Positions 34,740 to 45,770 of a DNA stretch of 64,000 nucleotides are shown piece after piece. Position numbers and translations under genes: made by a program. This stretch comes from Portulaca oleracea (Eukaryota > Streptophyta > Magnoliopsida > Caryophyllales > Portulacaceae). The stretch covers positions 6,997,855-7,061,854 of the forward strand of contig CM055877.1 in NCBI GenBank assembly GCA_029582165.1. The letters run 5' to 3'. The notes below the pieces were generated by a model. The model was not told the DNA's origin, did no database searches, and saw nothing but the letters and a program-made list of their open reading frames with translations. Position 1 is the stretch's first letter; each line of letters begins with the position of its first letter.

Positions 34740-35880
34740 TTTGAAGACTTTCCTGGTAAAAAATTCAAGACTTCCAAGTCATCCGAAAAAAAGACTCACA
34801 AGTCAAAATTCAAGACTTCCCAGTCATCCGCATCAAGACTCACAAGTCAATACTTCCAAGTCATCCACATAAAGACTCACAAGTAAAAAATTCAAGACTT
34901 TCAAGTCATTCACAAAAAAAAAAAAGACTCACAAGTAAATTCAAAACTTCCAAGTCATTCAAATCAAGACTCACAAGTCAAAAATTCAAAACTTCCAAGT
35001 CATAAAAAAAAAGGACTCACAAGTCAGAATTCAAGACTTCCAAGTCATCCGCATCAAGACTCACAAGTCAAAAATTTAAGACTTCCAAGTCATCCACAAA
35101 AAAAAAATTTCAAGTCAAAATCCAAGACTTCCAAGTCATCAACACCAAAGAATTACAAGTCTAAATCCCAAACTTTCAAGAAAAAGGATCTCAAGTCACC
35201 AAAAGTAAAGACTCCCAAGTCAAAATCCAAGACTTCCAAGTCATCACCGCGAAAGAATCGTAAAAGTCCAAACCCAAGGCTTTCAAGTCAAACTCTCAAG
35301 TCACCAAAGTTAAAGACTCCCAAGTCGAAATTCAAAACTTTCAAGTCATAGACTCACAGGTCATCCAAATTTAAATCAACAAAATGAAAGACTCAAAAGC
35401 CAAGAAAAAAAGAAGACAATGACTTCCAAGTCAACAAAAATTAAAGACTTCCAAGTCAACAAAAATTGAAGACTTCCAAGTCAGTCAAATCTCGCACCAA
35501 CAAGTCTCCTGACTCCCAAGTCAATAAAATGAAAGACTTACAAGTCAACCAAATTCAAATCAACAAAACACAAGGACTCACAAGTCAAGGAAAAAATCAC
35601 GACTCCCAAGTCAATAAAGTTCAAGATTTCCATGTCAACAATGCATACGACTCCTAAGTCAGCAAATCCAAAGACTTTTAAGTCAACAAACTTCAAGACT
35701 CTTAAGTCATCAAACCCACCGACTTCCAAGTCATCAAAAATTGAAGACTTCTAAATCATCCAAAGTCGTCAAAATCAAATTTTAAAGACTTTTACGTCCT
35801 CACAACAAAGACTCTCAAGTCAAAAGTGCAAAAAAAAAAAGGATCGACTTCCAAATCATCAAAATTTTCGGCTTTCAAGC
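34740..35880 (+). repeat. Array of GACTTCCAAGTC-type near-palindromic repeats
   Basis: About 1.1 kb made largely of irregularly spaced copies of gacttccaagtca and gactcacaagtca, separated by short A-rich spacers such as aaaattcaa. The core gactt-cc-aagtc is an inverted repeat with a 2-base centre. There are several dozen copies, more regular at the left and decaying to the right. No CRISPR-like constant repeat/unique spacer structure. Confidence 0.85.
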
Positions 35881-36179
35881 CGCACTCTAACTTGCCAAGA
35901 TCTTCATGTTAGTGGTTTACTTCAAGTAAGCACTATCAACAGGATACTCAGGCTGGTTGACAACTTCATTCAAGCATGCAATGTGGGGGCATCTTAGTCG
36001 TGTTGGTTGAATTCTGCTCCAAGATGACATCCTCGTCCTTTAAATCAGCGGCGCACTCCATTTGGCCCAACTGAAATTTAGGCACAATAGTATGTCCACT
36101 AAATACAAATTATATTCGAGACTCAACCACTTCAAACACTCAAAATTCATGTTCGCGACCGACTCTCGAAGGAGGCATC

Positions 36180-37159
36180 TGTAGGAGGCAAAAATTTGTC
36201 ATTCAATTAAAAAATGGTACGTGGAAATTAAATTGAATTTATTTGGCCAATTATTATACGCTACGTGTTAAATTAATTATGGCAGTCCATTTAATTGAAC
36301 TTTAAATGGGAATGCATCCCGGCCAATAATATCATGACACGTGTCAAAGATGTTGCAGAAAATATTAATTATTTCTTTATTTAAAGTTAAAGGAATAATT
36401 AATTAACTTGGGCCCAAGCCCAAAGCCCAACTCAAACCCTAGGCAAGCCTATGCCTCCAGAGCTTATAAATAGAAATCATCTCCCTCATTTTCAACACAC
36501 ACTGCGCCTACCCCACAGATTGGCATTCGTGCACTCAAAGGTTTGAAGATCAAATCAAGCCTCCAGTCTCCACTAAGCGCCAAGGATCAAAGTCTGCAAA
36601 AGTTCAAGATTGAATCTTCAAGCTTCTACCGCATCAAGATCAAGAACTGCTTCAAAGTTCTTCAACAACACTTGCAAAGCCTTCAGAAGATCGAACTACA
36701 GACGCTCTCCAGCTACAAGCGACAAGGACTAGCGTCGGCTAGTTCAACAACTTCTGTTCTTCGCATCAAAGACTGCAGTCGTCTTCTTCGTCTAGTTCAT
36801 CGATCGAGATAAAGCACTCAAGCCCTCGCATCCAAGAACTTGAAGAACTGCAACCGACAGTCAACCTGCAGACGGTTAGACTTCGAGCAACCTCCGGCTA
36901 CCAAGCATCAAGGAGATCAACGCTCAAGACCTTCAGCTCAAGAACTGCTATAGAGCTCTTCGGCTGTTCGAGATCGAGATCAAGCATCCGCGCCCTCGGC
37001 TCACCCAAATTTCAGGAGATTGAATCAGAGGACTACTTTATTATATTCAATACAGATATTGTACCAAAAATTCTTTGAAATTAATACAATTATATAAAAT
37101 TATATTTGTGCACTGATTTCTTGTTTCTATTTATTTTAGATTCGAAATTTGTGTTTACA
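36180..37159 (+). repeat. 3' LTR of the 33.2-kb element
   Basis: 980 bp, begins tgtaggagg and ends tttaca, followed by the target duplication gattt. Confidence 0.9.
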
Positions 37160-37164
37160 GATTT

Positions 37165-38029
37165 CTCTAAAATTAAGAAATAGACATTCAATCATTGTTA
37201 GCTAGGCATACATAAGTGCGTATACATGCATACTATACAAAAGTTAGTTGAGTAGTGTTTAAGTATTTCATGGACTCAAACACTAGTAAAAAATAAACCA
37301 TAAACCACATAAGCCTTGGCAGGGGCGAATTTAGAAACTAAATTTAGTGGGGTCAAATTTAAAGTCATGAGTACTTAAAAGTTTACATCTAATTAGTAAC
37401 ATTCAACAACTAATATTAAAACTTAAATACGAACATCTCATAACCCTTATATTAAAATGTATACTATATATAATATAGTGTATGACATAAATATATTGCA
37501 TACACAATTTTTTTTAAATTTTTTCATTATCTATAAGTACATTTTCGTAAAATACGACAATATTTTTATCTATTTTTTCAAAAAGGGATCATATGACCCA
37601 ACGTGAGCCCATTTGTTGGATTTTCTGTGCCGGAAGACTCATTTACAATTCAACAATCCCGGTCATCTATTGTTGTATACTTGTATAGCCAACAATTGTG
37701 ACCTTGTAAAATGTTGGTGCTTTAAAAAAAGTCTTCAGGGATTCCTTCATATATTTTGTGCAAGAAATAAAAGTTGTCATGTTTGGTTTGATGCAACTAT
37801 TTATAATAAACGTACATATTCATATGTAACAACTATTATGACAAACAATATAATATGTCCGTACCCCACCACAGTTGGCGAATGAAGGATCAACCAATAT
37901 GCCCGTAGAAATGGGTTGCCTTGAGACCGCATTGAGTAGAGAATACTCGTCGAAAGGCAACACGGAAACCTATCCATCAATGCTTACAAAAAAGACTACG
38001 AATTTCGTCAAAGTTCAGACAAACATATA
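37165..38029. other. AT-rich spacer, nothing recognised
   Basis: A 90-codon plus-strand ORF at 37613-37885 shows no recognisable motif. Confidence 0.35.
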
Positions 38030-38287
38030 TCAGTATTTCATACTGTGACAGTTAAAAAATGAAATCACTTTTAATATTTTTACTTGGTCAATGTTTCGAG
38101 CTATTTGTTGAGTTCCAATGTAAGGATAATCAACTTTCAAAGGAACCCCATGATCAAGGGCTACTTGATAAGCTGAAATCAAGTTGTTTTGATTGCCAAA
38201 ATGTTGATTTCCTTCCAACTTTGGAGCTTGGTCGACCAGATATTGAGGTGGCAAAACAAACAATTCTCCAAATCTAAAAACATGCAC
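38030..38287 (-). pseudogene. Fragment resembling papain-type cysteine protease
   Basis: The minus-strand frame contains LPPQYLVDQAP, then NLISAYQVALDHGVPLKVDY and PYIG. This follows the papain-family order of LSxQxLVDC, then AYQYA..GVPLExDYPY. The Cys expected after LVD is Gln here, and the catalytic Cys and His regions are absent. Only a piece of the mature domain is present, without flanking exons, so it is a decayed fragment. Confidence 0.4.
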
Positions 38288-38289
38288 AC

Positions 38290-38450
38290 TCTCAATGGCA
38301 AAAATAGTAGAAAAAGCAAAGTATAACTAAAGAACAAAGTGACCATAACTACTAGCAAGAACAACTGTAATTCTATAACACTCACTCTTTCACAATAATT
38401 GTGATAGTGACTATAACTACTAGCAAGAACAACAATGGATGTCAAGTTCA
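38290..38450. repeat. Short local duplication
   Basis: ataactactagcaagaacaa occurs at about 38346 and again at about 38413, with related flanks. Confidence 0.5.
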
Positions 38451-38555
38451 ATTAACCAAAGAGAGGTACACATCTAGCATTTGACATGTTAGAAGCTTTA
38501 AGCATACAATACTTTAACTAAAGAACAAAGTCATGGAAATGGTGAGGAGTGTCAT

Positions 38556-41500
38556 TGTTAGGAAAATATCCTAAAATTGGTCAATATTTCAATATCACAA
38601 TTGTTTATTTCCTAATTATAGTAGGATGTTATTTAGGTGTTAGGGTCTCGGGGTCTCACTAGGTCCCAACATGTCAAATAACCAATAGGTGGTCACGACA
38701 ATTGTCTCAAGTCACGCCAAAGTCGCCCAAGGAAGTCAGGAGGAAAGGAGGAAAATGAGCTAAGAAGAGGCTCAAGGGAATGACACGTTCGTGACCCCCC
38801 TTTGTCACGAGAGTGACAACCCTCGACTTTTGGGGGGGTTTTTTGGCTAGGCACGATCGTGTAAAACCTTGGCATGCTCATGCCAACCTTGAGAAATTTT
38901 CTCCCATTCACTTTTCACCCAAATCTTGAGGGGCACGCCCGTGTCACTTATTGTCATGCCCGCACCAACCTTGAAATCAGGGTTTTAGAATGGTTTTTCC
39001 CCGTCCCCTATAAATACCAGCCTTTTGATTCTTTTGTAAGCAGCTTATGAACATTTAAATATTGATGAAATTAACATTTACGGATATTTGAAAGCTCCTC
39101 CGGATTTTGAATCTTGCTTCATCCATTGTAATGGTGGTGATATTGAAGTGATTTCTTTAAGAATTGGGTGGTGTATTCTTTATCTCAACTTAAGTGAAAT
39201 CTCTTGGCTATTCAAGGGTTGTTCCTGGTGGTCTCCCTTTATGCAATCTCTAGTTGGATGCCTGGATCAATCTTGGTAAGATACTCTTTAGAGGTTGATC
39301 ATATCATTTATTATTGTTTATTTTTGTATTGATTTTTACGTTAAACCCCCCAAAATCCATAACTATTGAGTTGTTTTATGTTTTAAGTTAGGGTATCCTA
39401 ATATTCTTGGGTAATAGATGATCATAGGCCCCAATCTATACATTTGCTAATCTCACCTGAATCATTTGGCTAGAGCTTAGGGTTAGAACTCATAGTTGTA
39501 CTTGAAAATATTTCCATATTATGTTGTTGAAGTTCTTGTTGATTTGGACATTGATTCTTGATGATTTTTGGTGCAAAATTGATTCTTGATGACTGAATTC
39601 GATGCCTTGATGAGCTAGGAGTATTGGGATATCATTTTTATCTCTTAGGTCTAAGTATTTGTTGAGTATTGAGTTAATTTGCTTAATTTCCCTAGCCAGA
39701 AAAGTGTGCTCTATTTTGGGTTCTTATTGATATTGGCATGTCCCGATTAAGTTTTGTTGTGATTTTTGGTGCTCAAGTGATTCTTATACATGCCATAACA
39801 TTGATTGGGAGTTTATTGTTGTTATTGACAATGTTTGGAGATGTTTCGGGTTGTTTTGGAGTAATATTGGTGATTGAAGGATTTGGGATTTGTGAAGGTT
39901 CATACATGGTTTATGAGCGTTTGATGGTTGATTTGTGTGATTCTGCTGGATAACTTTGGTTAGCCATTTGTGTGCGAGATGGTCACTTGGTGCATGTTTC
40001 TTACCTTGTGATTACCTCCATTGTTGATCATTGTGTGCATTTCCATTGTCGGTTTCACCCTATTTCCCCCCACAAAATAGTCTTGCGAAAACTCAACAAA
40101 ATTTTTGAGCCAAAAAGAACCCTGAACCTCATCCGATCATCTTTTCTTACCCTATTAAAAACCCAAACTCCACAAATGGCCTCGACATCTAGTCAATTTG
40201 GCGAACGAGAAACCCCTCCACACCTTACTCCCCAATCCCAAGCTACCCTCAAGCAGATATTGAACTGAGTTGAAGAAGGATAAGAACATCTCTCTCGTGA
40301 TCAAGGTGTGATCCAATGACAAATGGGAGATCTCATTGGAATTATGGATGCTATGCGCCTCTAAATTCCTCAAGGAGAAGAAGAACATCCCCAACCATAT
40401 CCTCTCCGAAGAATGGTGGGGACGAGCATCCTTTGGCCTTGTCCTTGCCGTGTGGTGAGCCTATTGTGAGTGAGAGTACCTTCACTCCGCAAAATTTCCC
40501 ATTTCCCCTCCTTATCCTTTACCCTCGAGCCCCAAGCCCACTCTTGATTTGTGTTCCCATGGTGATGGCTATGTATTGGAGTTTGATGCCCCCCAAGTTT
40601 TTATTTGATGGTGTGAGGGATGAACAATTGGGTAAGCAAGAATTGGGTGTTAAGCTCTCTTGTGATGACTATATCGTGGAGTTCAACAAAAAATCATGAG
40701 TGGAGGAGCTAGCCGGGATCGCTTCTTGAGTCTTGTCCCCCTTATATCTTCAAGAATTGCTTTAACTTCAAGAAAACAGGGTGGTGAGCATCGAGCTAAA
40801 ATGGCTTTAAGGAGAATCTCACTATGAAGGGTCGATCTTTCTTGAGGTTGTTTCTAACCCTCAGGATTTGAGAGCAAATCCTCTCCAACCAGGGGAGTCT
40901 GATCTATGAGGATCAAGTGTACTTGGAACAACGGCACTTATCTCGACCTACCCCGAGAATTTTCAAATACTTAAGGTTGTATGGGTCTCGAAGATGAAGA
41001 AAAACAAGTGATGAACCAACTAATTTTTAAAATTCAAAGCTCGAGAAATCATTCAAGGAAGCAAAGGAGAAGTCAAGTTGGGATCCAGGTCAAGCAAAGG
41101 GGCAATTTGTCATGACACAAGGTTCGGGAAAGAAGATCGGATGGGAGGCCGAGCGAAGACGGCTGAACCGGGAAACAATCAAGGAAAGGAAAGAGAAACA
41201 AGGAAAGCATTGGCCGCATCTGGACTGGTGCTGGCCGCGCCTCAATTGCGTTGGTCGTGTCTAGTCTGGCGCTGGCTGCGACTCTTTTTTTTCTCCGTCC
41301 CAGAGTCACTGCTTGGGGCACTACCCGCGCCTCGTCATTTTTCCACGGATTCTACGGCTCCCTCCCCTTCTCTTTTATTATGTTTTCCCCCTTCCCCTAT
41401 TTAAATCCCCCCCCCCCCCTTATTTGTAGAAAAACTTTTGAACATTTTAACCACTTGAATATTATGAATGTTAGGTATTTGAAAACCCTTCTTCAAAACC

Positions 41501-42133
41501 TAGCTTTATCCCCTATGGTGGTGCTTCGTATTCAAACCTTTAGAGAGTAGATGATGGTTCTTCCTTTACTCTATTCTTGGTGATTGAAGAGGTTTGCTTG
41601 ATTGAGTGTTGGTGGTTAATCTTTATGCATTCAATCTTGAAGGTCTAAGTCTACTTTGGCGTGATTCACCTTTATAGTTATTCATATCTCCTTTATTGCT
41701 TTTTTGTTTTGTTTTGAATCATCCCAAAACCCTAACTATTGGTTGTACTAGAGTTCTAATGTTGGGTTTCCTTAAACCCTAGGTAGACTAGTTGGTCCTT
41801 GGGTGATAAATCTTGCTTGCCTAATCGATTCCGGATCAAAGACTTTGTTGAGAATTTTGGGGAATAAGAGCGTTTGTCTCTTTTGGTTGATTTCTTTCGG
41901 TGTTTGAGATCTTTGTAACACTCTTTGTTGGATCTCCGGAGGAAATCGTTCGTTGTACTCTCTACTAATATTGGATTTGTTCTTAGCTTGTGTTACCCGT
42001 GGTTTTTTCCCGATTTGGGTTTCCACGTTAAACTTTTGTCCCCTTTAATCTCACTTTTAATTTTTCTCGATATCTAGTAGTCATTTTATTTTTGCTACTG
42101 CTGATAAATATGATTTTATAATTAACCCTAACA
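38556..42133 (+). mobile_element. Degenerate LTR retrotransposon remnant
   Basis: Starts tgttagg and ends ccctaaca, followed by gtgctattagagtcatgg, which resembles a tRNA-Met primer site. Two segments (about 39000-39480 and 41395-41760) share an LTR-like plan: a TATA or tatttaaat box, a gaacatttaa block, then catccc/aaaaccctaactattg. A broken gag-like stretch lies between. The LTR pair is too diverged to fix borders by eye. Confidence 0.4.
40176..41100 (+). pseudogene. Broken gag-like region
   Basis: The frame from ATG 40176 reads MASTSSQFGERETPPHLTPQ and stops after about 30 codons. Weak similarity to gag N-termini continues in other frames (QMGDLIGIMDAMR; PQPYPLRRM). Multiple stops and shifts; no complete capsid domain. 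Confidence 0.3.
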
Positions 42134-43125
42134 AAGTGCTATTAGAGTCATGGTGGTTTCAGATCTTTTGGAGTTGGGGTTCATGTAAGAGCTTTCGTCG
42201 TGGGACAACTACAGTCACAAAATTAGCCGGTGGGTATTGAGAAGCTTGTTGGCAAGATCAGATTTGGGGGTTGTGAAGATTTATAGAGTATAAGAGTCCA
42301 GATTGTGATTGTTTAGCTCTTTGCCTATGCATTGTTATTTTACCTTTCAGATGTTCATTTTAGGGGAGAGCGGGACCAGGATCTCAGTAATTTTTGGAGA
42401 TCTCGATTCCCGTTCTTACCTAGAACAAACATTTTCTCCCACTCCCGGTCCTAGTTGTGACCAGGAGTAGAATTTTTCTCCCGCTCTCAATAGGTGGGAG
42501 CAGGAAATGAACCGGGAAATTTTTAGTCTTTGTTTTCTAATACATTTCACCTATTAATTTCATAAAAAAACTAACATTCAATTAATACAATTTTATAACA
42601 GAAATTGGATTCTAATAATACGACCTTTTGGCTATATAAGACTTAATAATAGGAACTTTCTATTTAGTGACTAATAATATGAACTTTGACCCCCTGTTGC
42701 CCTAATAACATGCCACCGAGTTAAGATTAACTTAACTCGATGGCGATCCTAGCTGGCGGCAGAGGCACGTTGCCTTTGTATTTTGACCTTGTCATGTCAT
42801 CTGTTGACTTTAAAAAAGTCAGCTCACCTCTATTTTTTTCCCCTTTTATTTTTTTAACCCACCATTTTTTCTGCTGGAATTTTTTTTTAAAAAAAAAAGA
42901 ACAACAAACAGATCTGAAAAAACTCGAATTGCAGAACAGAAGATCAAAATCACCATCTTCATCTTCTTCTTTATCGTTCTCTTCTTCCCCACCCATCCCT
43001 TTCAAATTATCTGTACACATTCTGCATTCATGTTCTACGAAATCGATTCATTCAATCCTAACCCTTTTCATTTCTTTCGTTCTCAAATCCCCCAATCAAT
43101 CTAATCTTCACACATAGATCTCCAG
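42134..43125. other. Spacer and possible leader of a small ORF
   Basis: Contains repeated phrases such as ctaataatatgaactttgac, and from about 42900 an A-rich then CT-rich stretch resembling a plant 5' UTR that leads to the ATG at 43126. Confidence 0.35.
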
Positions 43126-43278
43126 ATGAATCATCCCCATCACCATCACCATCACCATCACCATCACCATCTTCTTCATCTTCCTGAATTTGAAACCGCC
43201 ATTTATAGGGTTTCCGTTCCAATCGAAGCAGCAAAAGAAGAAGAAGAAGAAGAGTTTGTGATGCGATTGCGATTTTGA
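43126..43278 (+). CDS. Small His-rich ORF, 50 aa, possible exon or microprotein
   Basis: MNHP is followed by eleven consecutive His, then LLHLPEFETAIYRVSVPIEA, six Glu and FVMRLRF-stop. A typical CT-rich leader precedes it. The His run comes from a (catcac)n microsatellite and the Glu run from (gaa)n, so part of the ORF is repeat-driven, but the middle 20 residues are not. Family not recognised. It could be a real small protein, a first exon, or a captured fragment. Confidence 0.3.
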   Translation: MNHPHHHHHHHHHHHLLHLPEFETAIYRVSVPIEAAKEEEEEEFVMRLRF

Positions 43279-43823
43279 TGTCGAGGATCAGAAGCATTTC
43301 ACTCCCGCAGCCATGCCCGCACCTGTCGGAGTTCCGATCCAGACACGGGGCCCACCCCTTCCGTGCCCTCCAAGATTGAGTCCGGGCCGGGCCGATGGGC
43401 TGGGCCTTCATTCGCCGCGGCGACAGATTCGTCCCCCGGTGTTCGTCGGTGACAGAATGGCAGCGAGGCTGAGAGAAGCTGAGAGCTTATAGGCATGAGA
43501 AGAAGAAGAATGGTGGTGGGTTAAAAAAATAAAAGGGAAAAAAATAAAAGGGGTCAAAGATGGACATCCCCAATTGTATGCAATTTTCAGCTTTGTTCTT
43601 CTTCAATAAATGTTAAGCATCTGAATCTGATAACCTAAAGCTACACAATCATTCCATATAAAACCACAATTACATTTCAAATGAATAACAGGAGCGTTTG
43701 GTCGGGAAACTTTCTTATGCTTTGTTCTCCCTCCCTAATAGATAGGGAAGTTTTAATGGGGACTAGGGAAAGTCTTTCCCAGAAAAGTTTTTCCAAGGAA
43801 AATCTTTTCATATAATTCACAAA
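43279..43823. other. GC-rich patch and MITE-like remnant
   Basis: 43290-43450 is GC-rich (ccgggccgggccgatgggct) with no convincing frame. 43690-43815 carries cgggaaactttc and agtctttcccagaaaag strings similar to 26600-26770. It abuts the 3' end of the RPAC2 gene. Confidence 0.35.
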
Positions 43824-45770
43824 CTAAAGCTCCATAGCATCCTTATCCTTTCGTGTGCTCTTGAACTTGGCTACAGCATCGTCAAAAGTCTTTCTAACAT
43901 GCTCACACATACCAATCAAATTCTGGCAACTATCTTTCAGAACTTCACTGGCTGGATCACCTGCAAATTACAACGACGAGCTCGTGAAAGTTTCATTAAA
44001 AGATGCAAAAAAAGGCACAGCAAAACCCTGGTATATATTGAGCCTCATGCTGTAACTGTCCAACCCAAACTTGCCTGAAAGTTTAGGGTTCTAAAGCACA
44101 CACCTTTTTGACACACAAATGACAGAAAACTATAAAAAAAAATAAAAAAATAAAATAAAAGGATCGCTTTGGACCCGGCATTTCCATGTTAGGGTTCTGA
44201 ACACGATTCTCTCTCACAAAAATGACTAACACCAGGAAGGAAAAAAACGGACCAAGTCCGGCCTGGTCGGGCTTTTTAATATTGGCAGAGCACATTACAG
44301 GCTTCGGTCCATGTTGCTAGGACCCTAGATGGGTTTAGCTGTTTAGGGTTTAGGGTTTGACTTCTGAATATGATTTGTGTCCCAAAAATGACCAACCCCA
44401 GAAAGGGAAAAAAAAAGGACCAGGTCCGGCCCAACCTAGGTTTTAATATTCGCAGACCACATTACAGGCTTCGGTCCACACGTTGCTAGGGCACAGGAAC
44501 CCTAGATGTCTAGTGAAGAAAGAATCACATTTGAGCACGAGAGATCAAGAAACTCATGGACTAAGCTACATGATTTCTTTATGTTGTTGCCAATTATAAA
44601 CCACAAACCCCACGTGTATAATGTAGGGAAAACGAAGACTACACTAAGCAAGCGAAGCGATACAGTGCAAGCAGAGAGCAATAATCCGTACCTGTTGTCT
44701 GGACGGTTATATTCACACGGGCTTCTGAAGGATGAGGGATACTATACCCGCAAGACTTTACCCTTGGACTACAAGATAGCACCAAAGCAAATCAAGAATT
44801 AGCGTCATTTGTAATAAGCAAATTCAGCAAATGGAAACTTGCAGATTAATATTTGGAACCATCTTATATTCTAAAACAGTGTACTAAAGCAATGTGTAAA
44901 AGGGAGTTGCAATAAAAATAAAAAGGCTTTAGCCCGAATCATTCTTCCCATTAGAATGACAATTAAGAATCAAAAAGTACATATGACAGTGGACATAGTG
45001 AATTATTAACAGAGTGTTCAGACTAAGGGAAGATATGGGAAGGAGACTTGGTTCTCTAACTCATGTTGACTACCTTAAGTGCTTCTTCTGTAAGGGGTTA
45101 GTGCCCGCTTTACCTTACCCTACTTAAATTTACCCATTCTTCATATATTGCCAACACTCGGCTTTTTAACTTGTTCCTGAACTTACCGATCCTACTCTAC
45201 CCAACCTTCCCATAACCCTTGAAGAACATACCCTAAATGGAGAGGGGGGTAAGATTCAGCCACTGTGACCTCAGCTTTGTTTACCCTCAAATCAAATTTG
45301 AAATAGGGAAGTTGAAAAATGCTTGACAAGTTCAAAATGTTTTCATGCACTCCTCCAAGGTCAAAGTAATTCAACTTCTTCCATATCCCCTCTAAAATTC
45401 TAACTTCTATTTCCCTTCATGAACAATCATATCAAAATACAATGGTAGTTGGCACATCCATGTCTTGAAATAATCAAACCTACCCAAAAGGGGAAATTGG
45501 GCGGGGTGGGGACTGGGGAGCCACTACAGAAATGAGGGTTTGAAAGGGAAAGCCAATTTTTTCTTATACAAGAAAAATGAAACAGGCCACATATGAAAAC
45601 GAGGTAACAAACAATAAAGAAAAGAGAGTAGAACCATGAACACAATAGAGATTAAAGAAGGGCACATACTCTTTATTGAGGACCAATCTAAGGGAGTTAG
45701 CAAGCGTGTGATCCTCCTCAGTTATTGAGAAAGTTGATGCACTAGGATTCTTATATGAACCGTGTTCCAT
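43824..45770 (-). CDS. DNA-directed RNA polymerases I and III subunit RPAC2 (AC19)
   Basis: Three coding exons, 45770-45670, 44768-44692 and 43960-43824, with GT..AG introns in compatible phases, give 104 aa. The start MEHGSYKNPSASTFSITEED followed by HTLANSLRLVLN, the exon 2 stretch CGYSIPHPSEARVNITVQTT and the exon 3 start GDPASEVLKD..C match plant RPAC2/RPC19, an RPB11-like subunit that pairs with RPAC1 in the assembly platform of Pol I and Pol III. The family length is a little over 100 residues, so the gene looks complete. Exon 2 starts PRVKSCGY where PRVTF is usual. Intron 2 holds a local duplication (44160-44500). The 3' end abuts MITE-like sequence. Confidence 0.9.
44160..44500. repeat. 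Tandem duplication of about 190 bp in RPAC2 intron 2
   Basis: Both units share gttagggttctgaa / gtttgacttctgaa, aaaaatgac.aac.ccaggaa, a ggaccaagtccggcc type block, ttttaatattggcagagcac and attacaggcttcggtcca. Identity is moderate, so the duplication is old. Confidence 0.65.

Larger units (their letters stand above)
33201..37159 (+). mobile_element. Complete non-autonomous LTR retrotransposon, 3.96 kb, TSD gattt
   Basis: Two long direct repeats, 33201-34188 and 36180-37159, each begin tgtaggagg and end tgtttaca. The host bases gattt are duplicated on both sides (33196-33200, 37160-37164). A primer-site-like sequence tttggcacgcccggtgggac directly follows the first LTR, and a purine-rich tract (gaaggaggcatc) directly precedes the second, so the element reads on the plus strand. 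The 2-kb interior has no protease, reverse transcriptase, RNase H or integrase. It holds two short ORFs near 34178-34728 and then a long array of short repeats. It would have to be mobilised by proteins from another element. Confidence 0.9.

Noticed and set aside
34740..35880. CRISPR-like repeat array
   Set aside because: Repeats are short, variable and irregularly spaced, lie inside a eukaryotic LTR element, and have no cas genes nearby.
43058..43411. 117-codon minus-strand ORF with Asp-Gly and Leu runs
   Set aside because: The runs are microsatellites read on the other strand; no domain seen.
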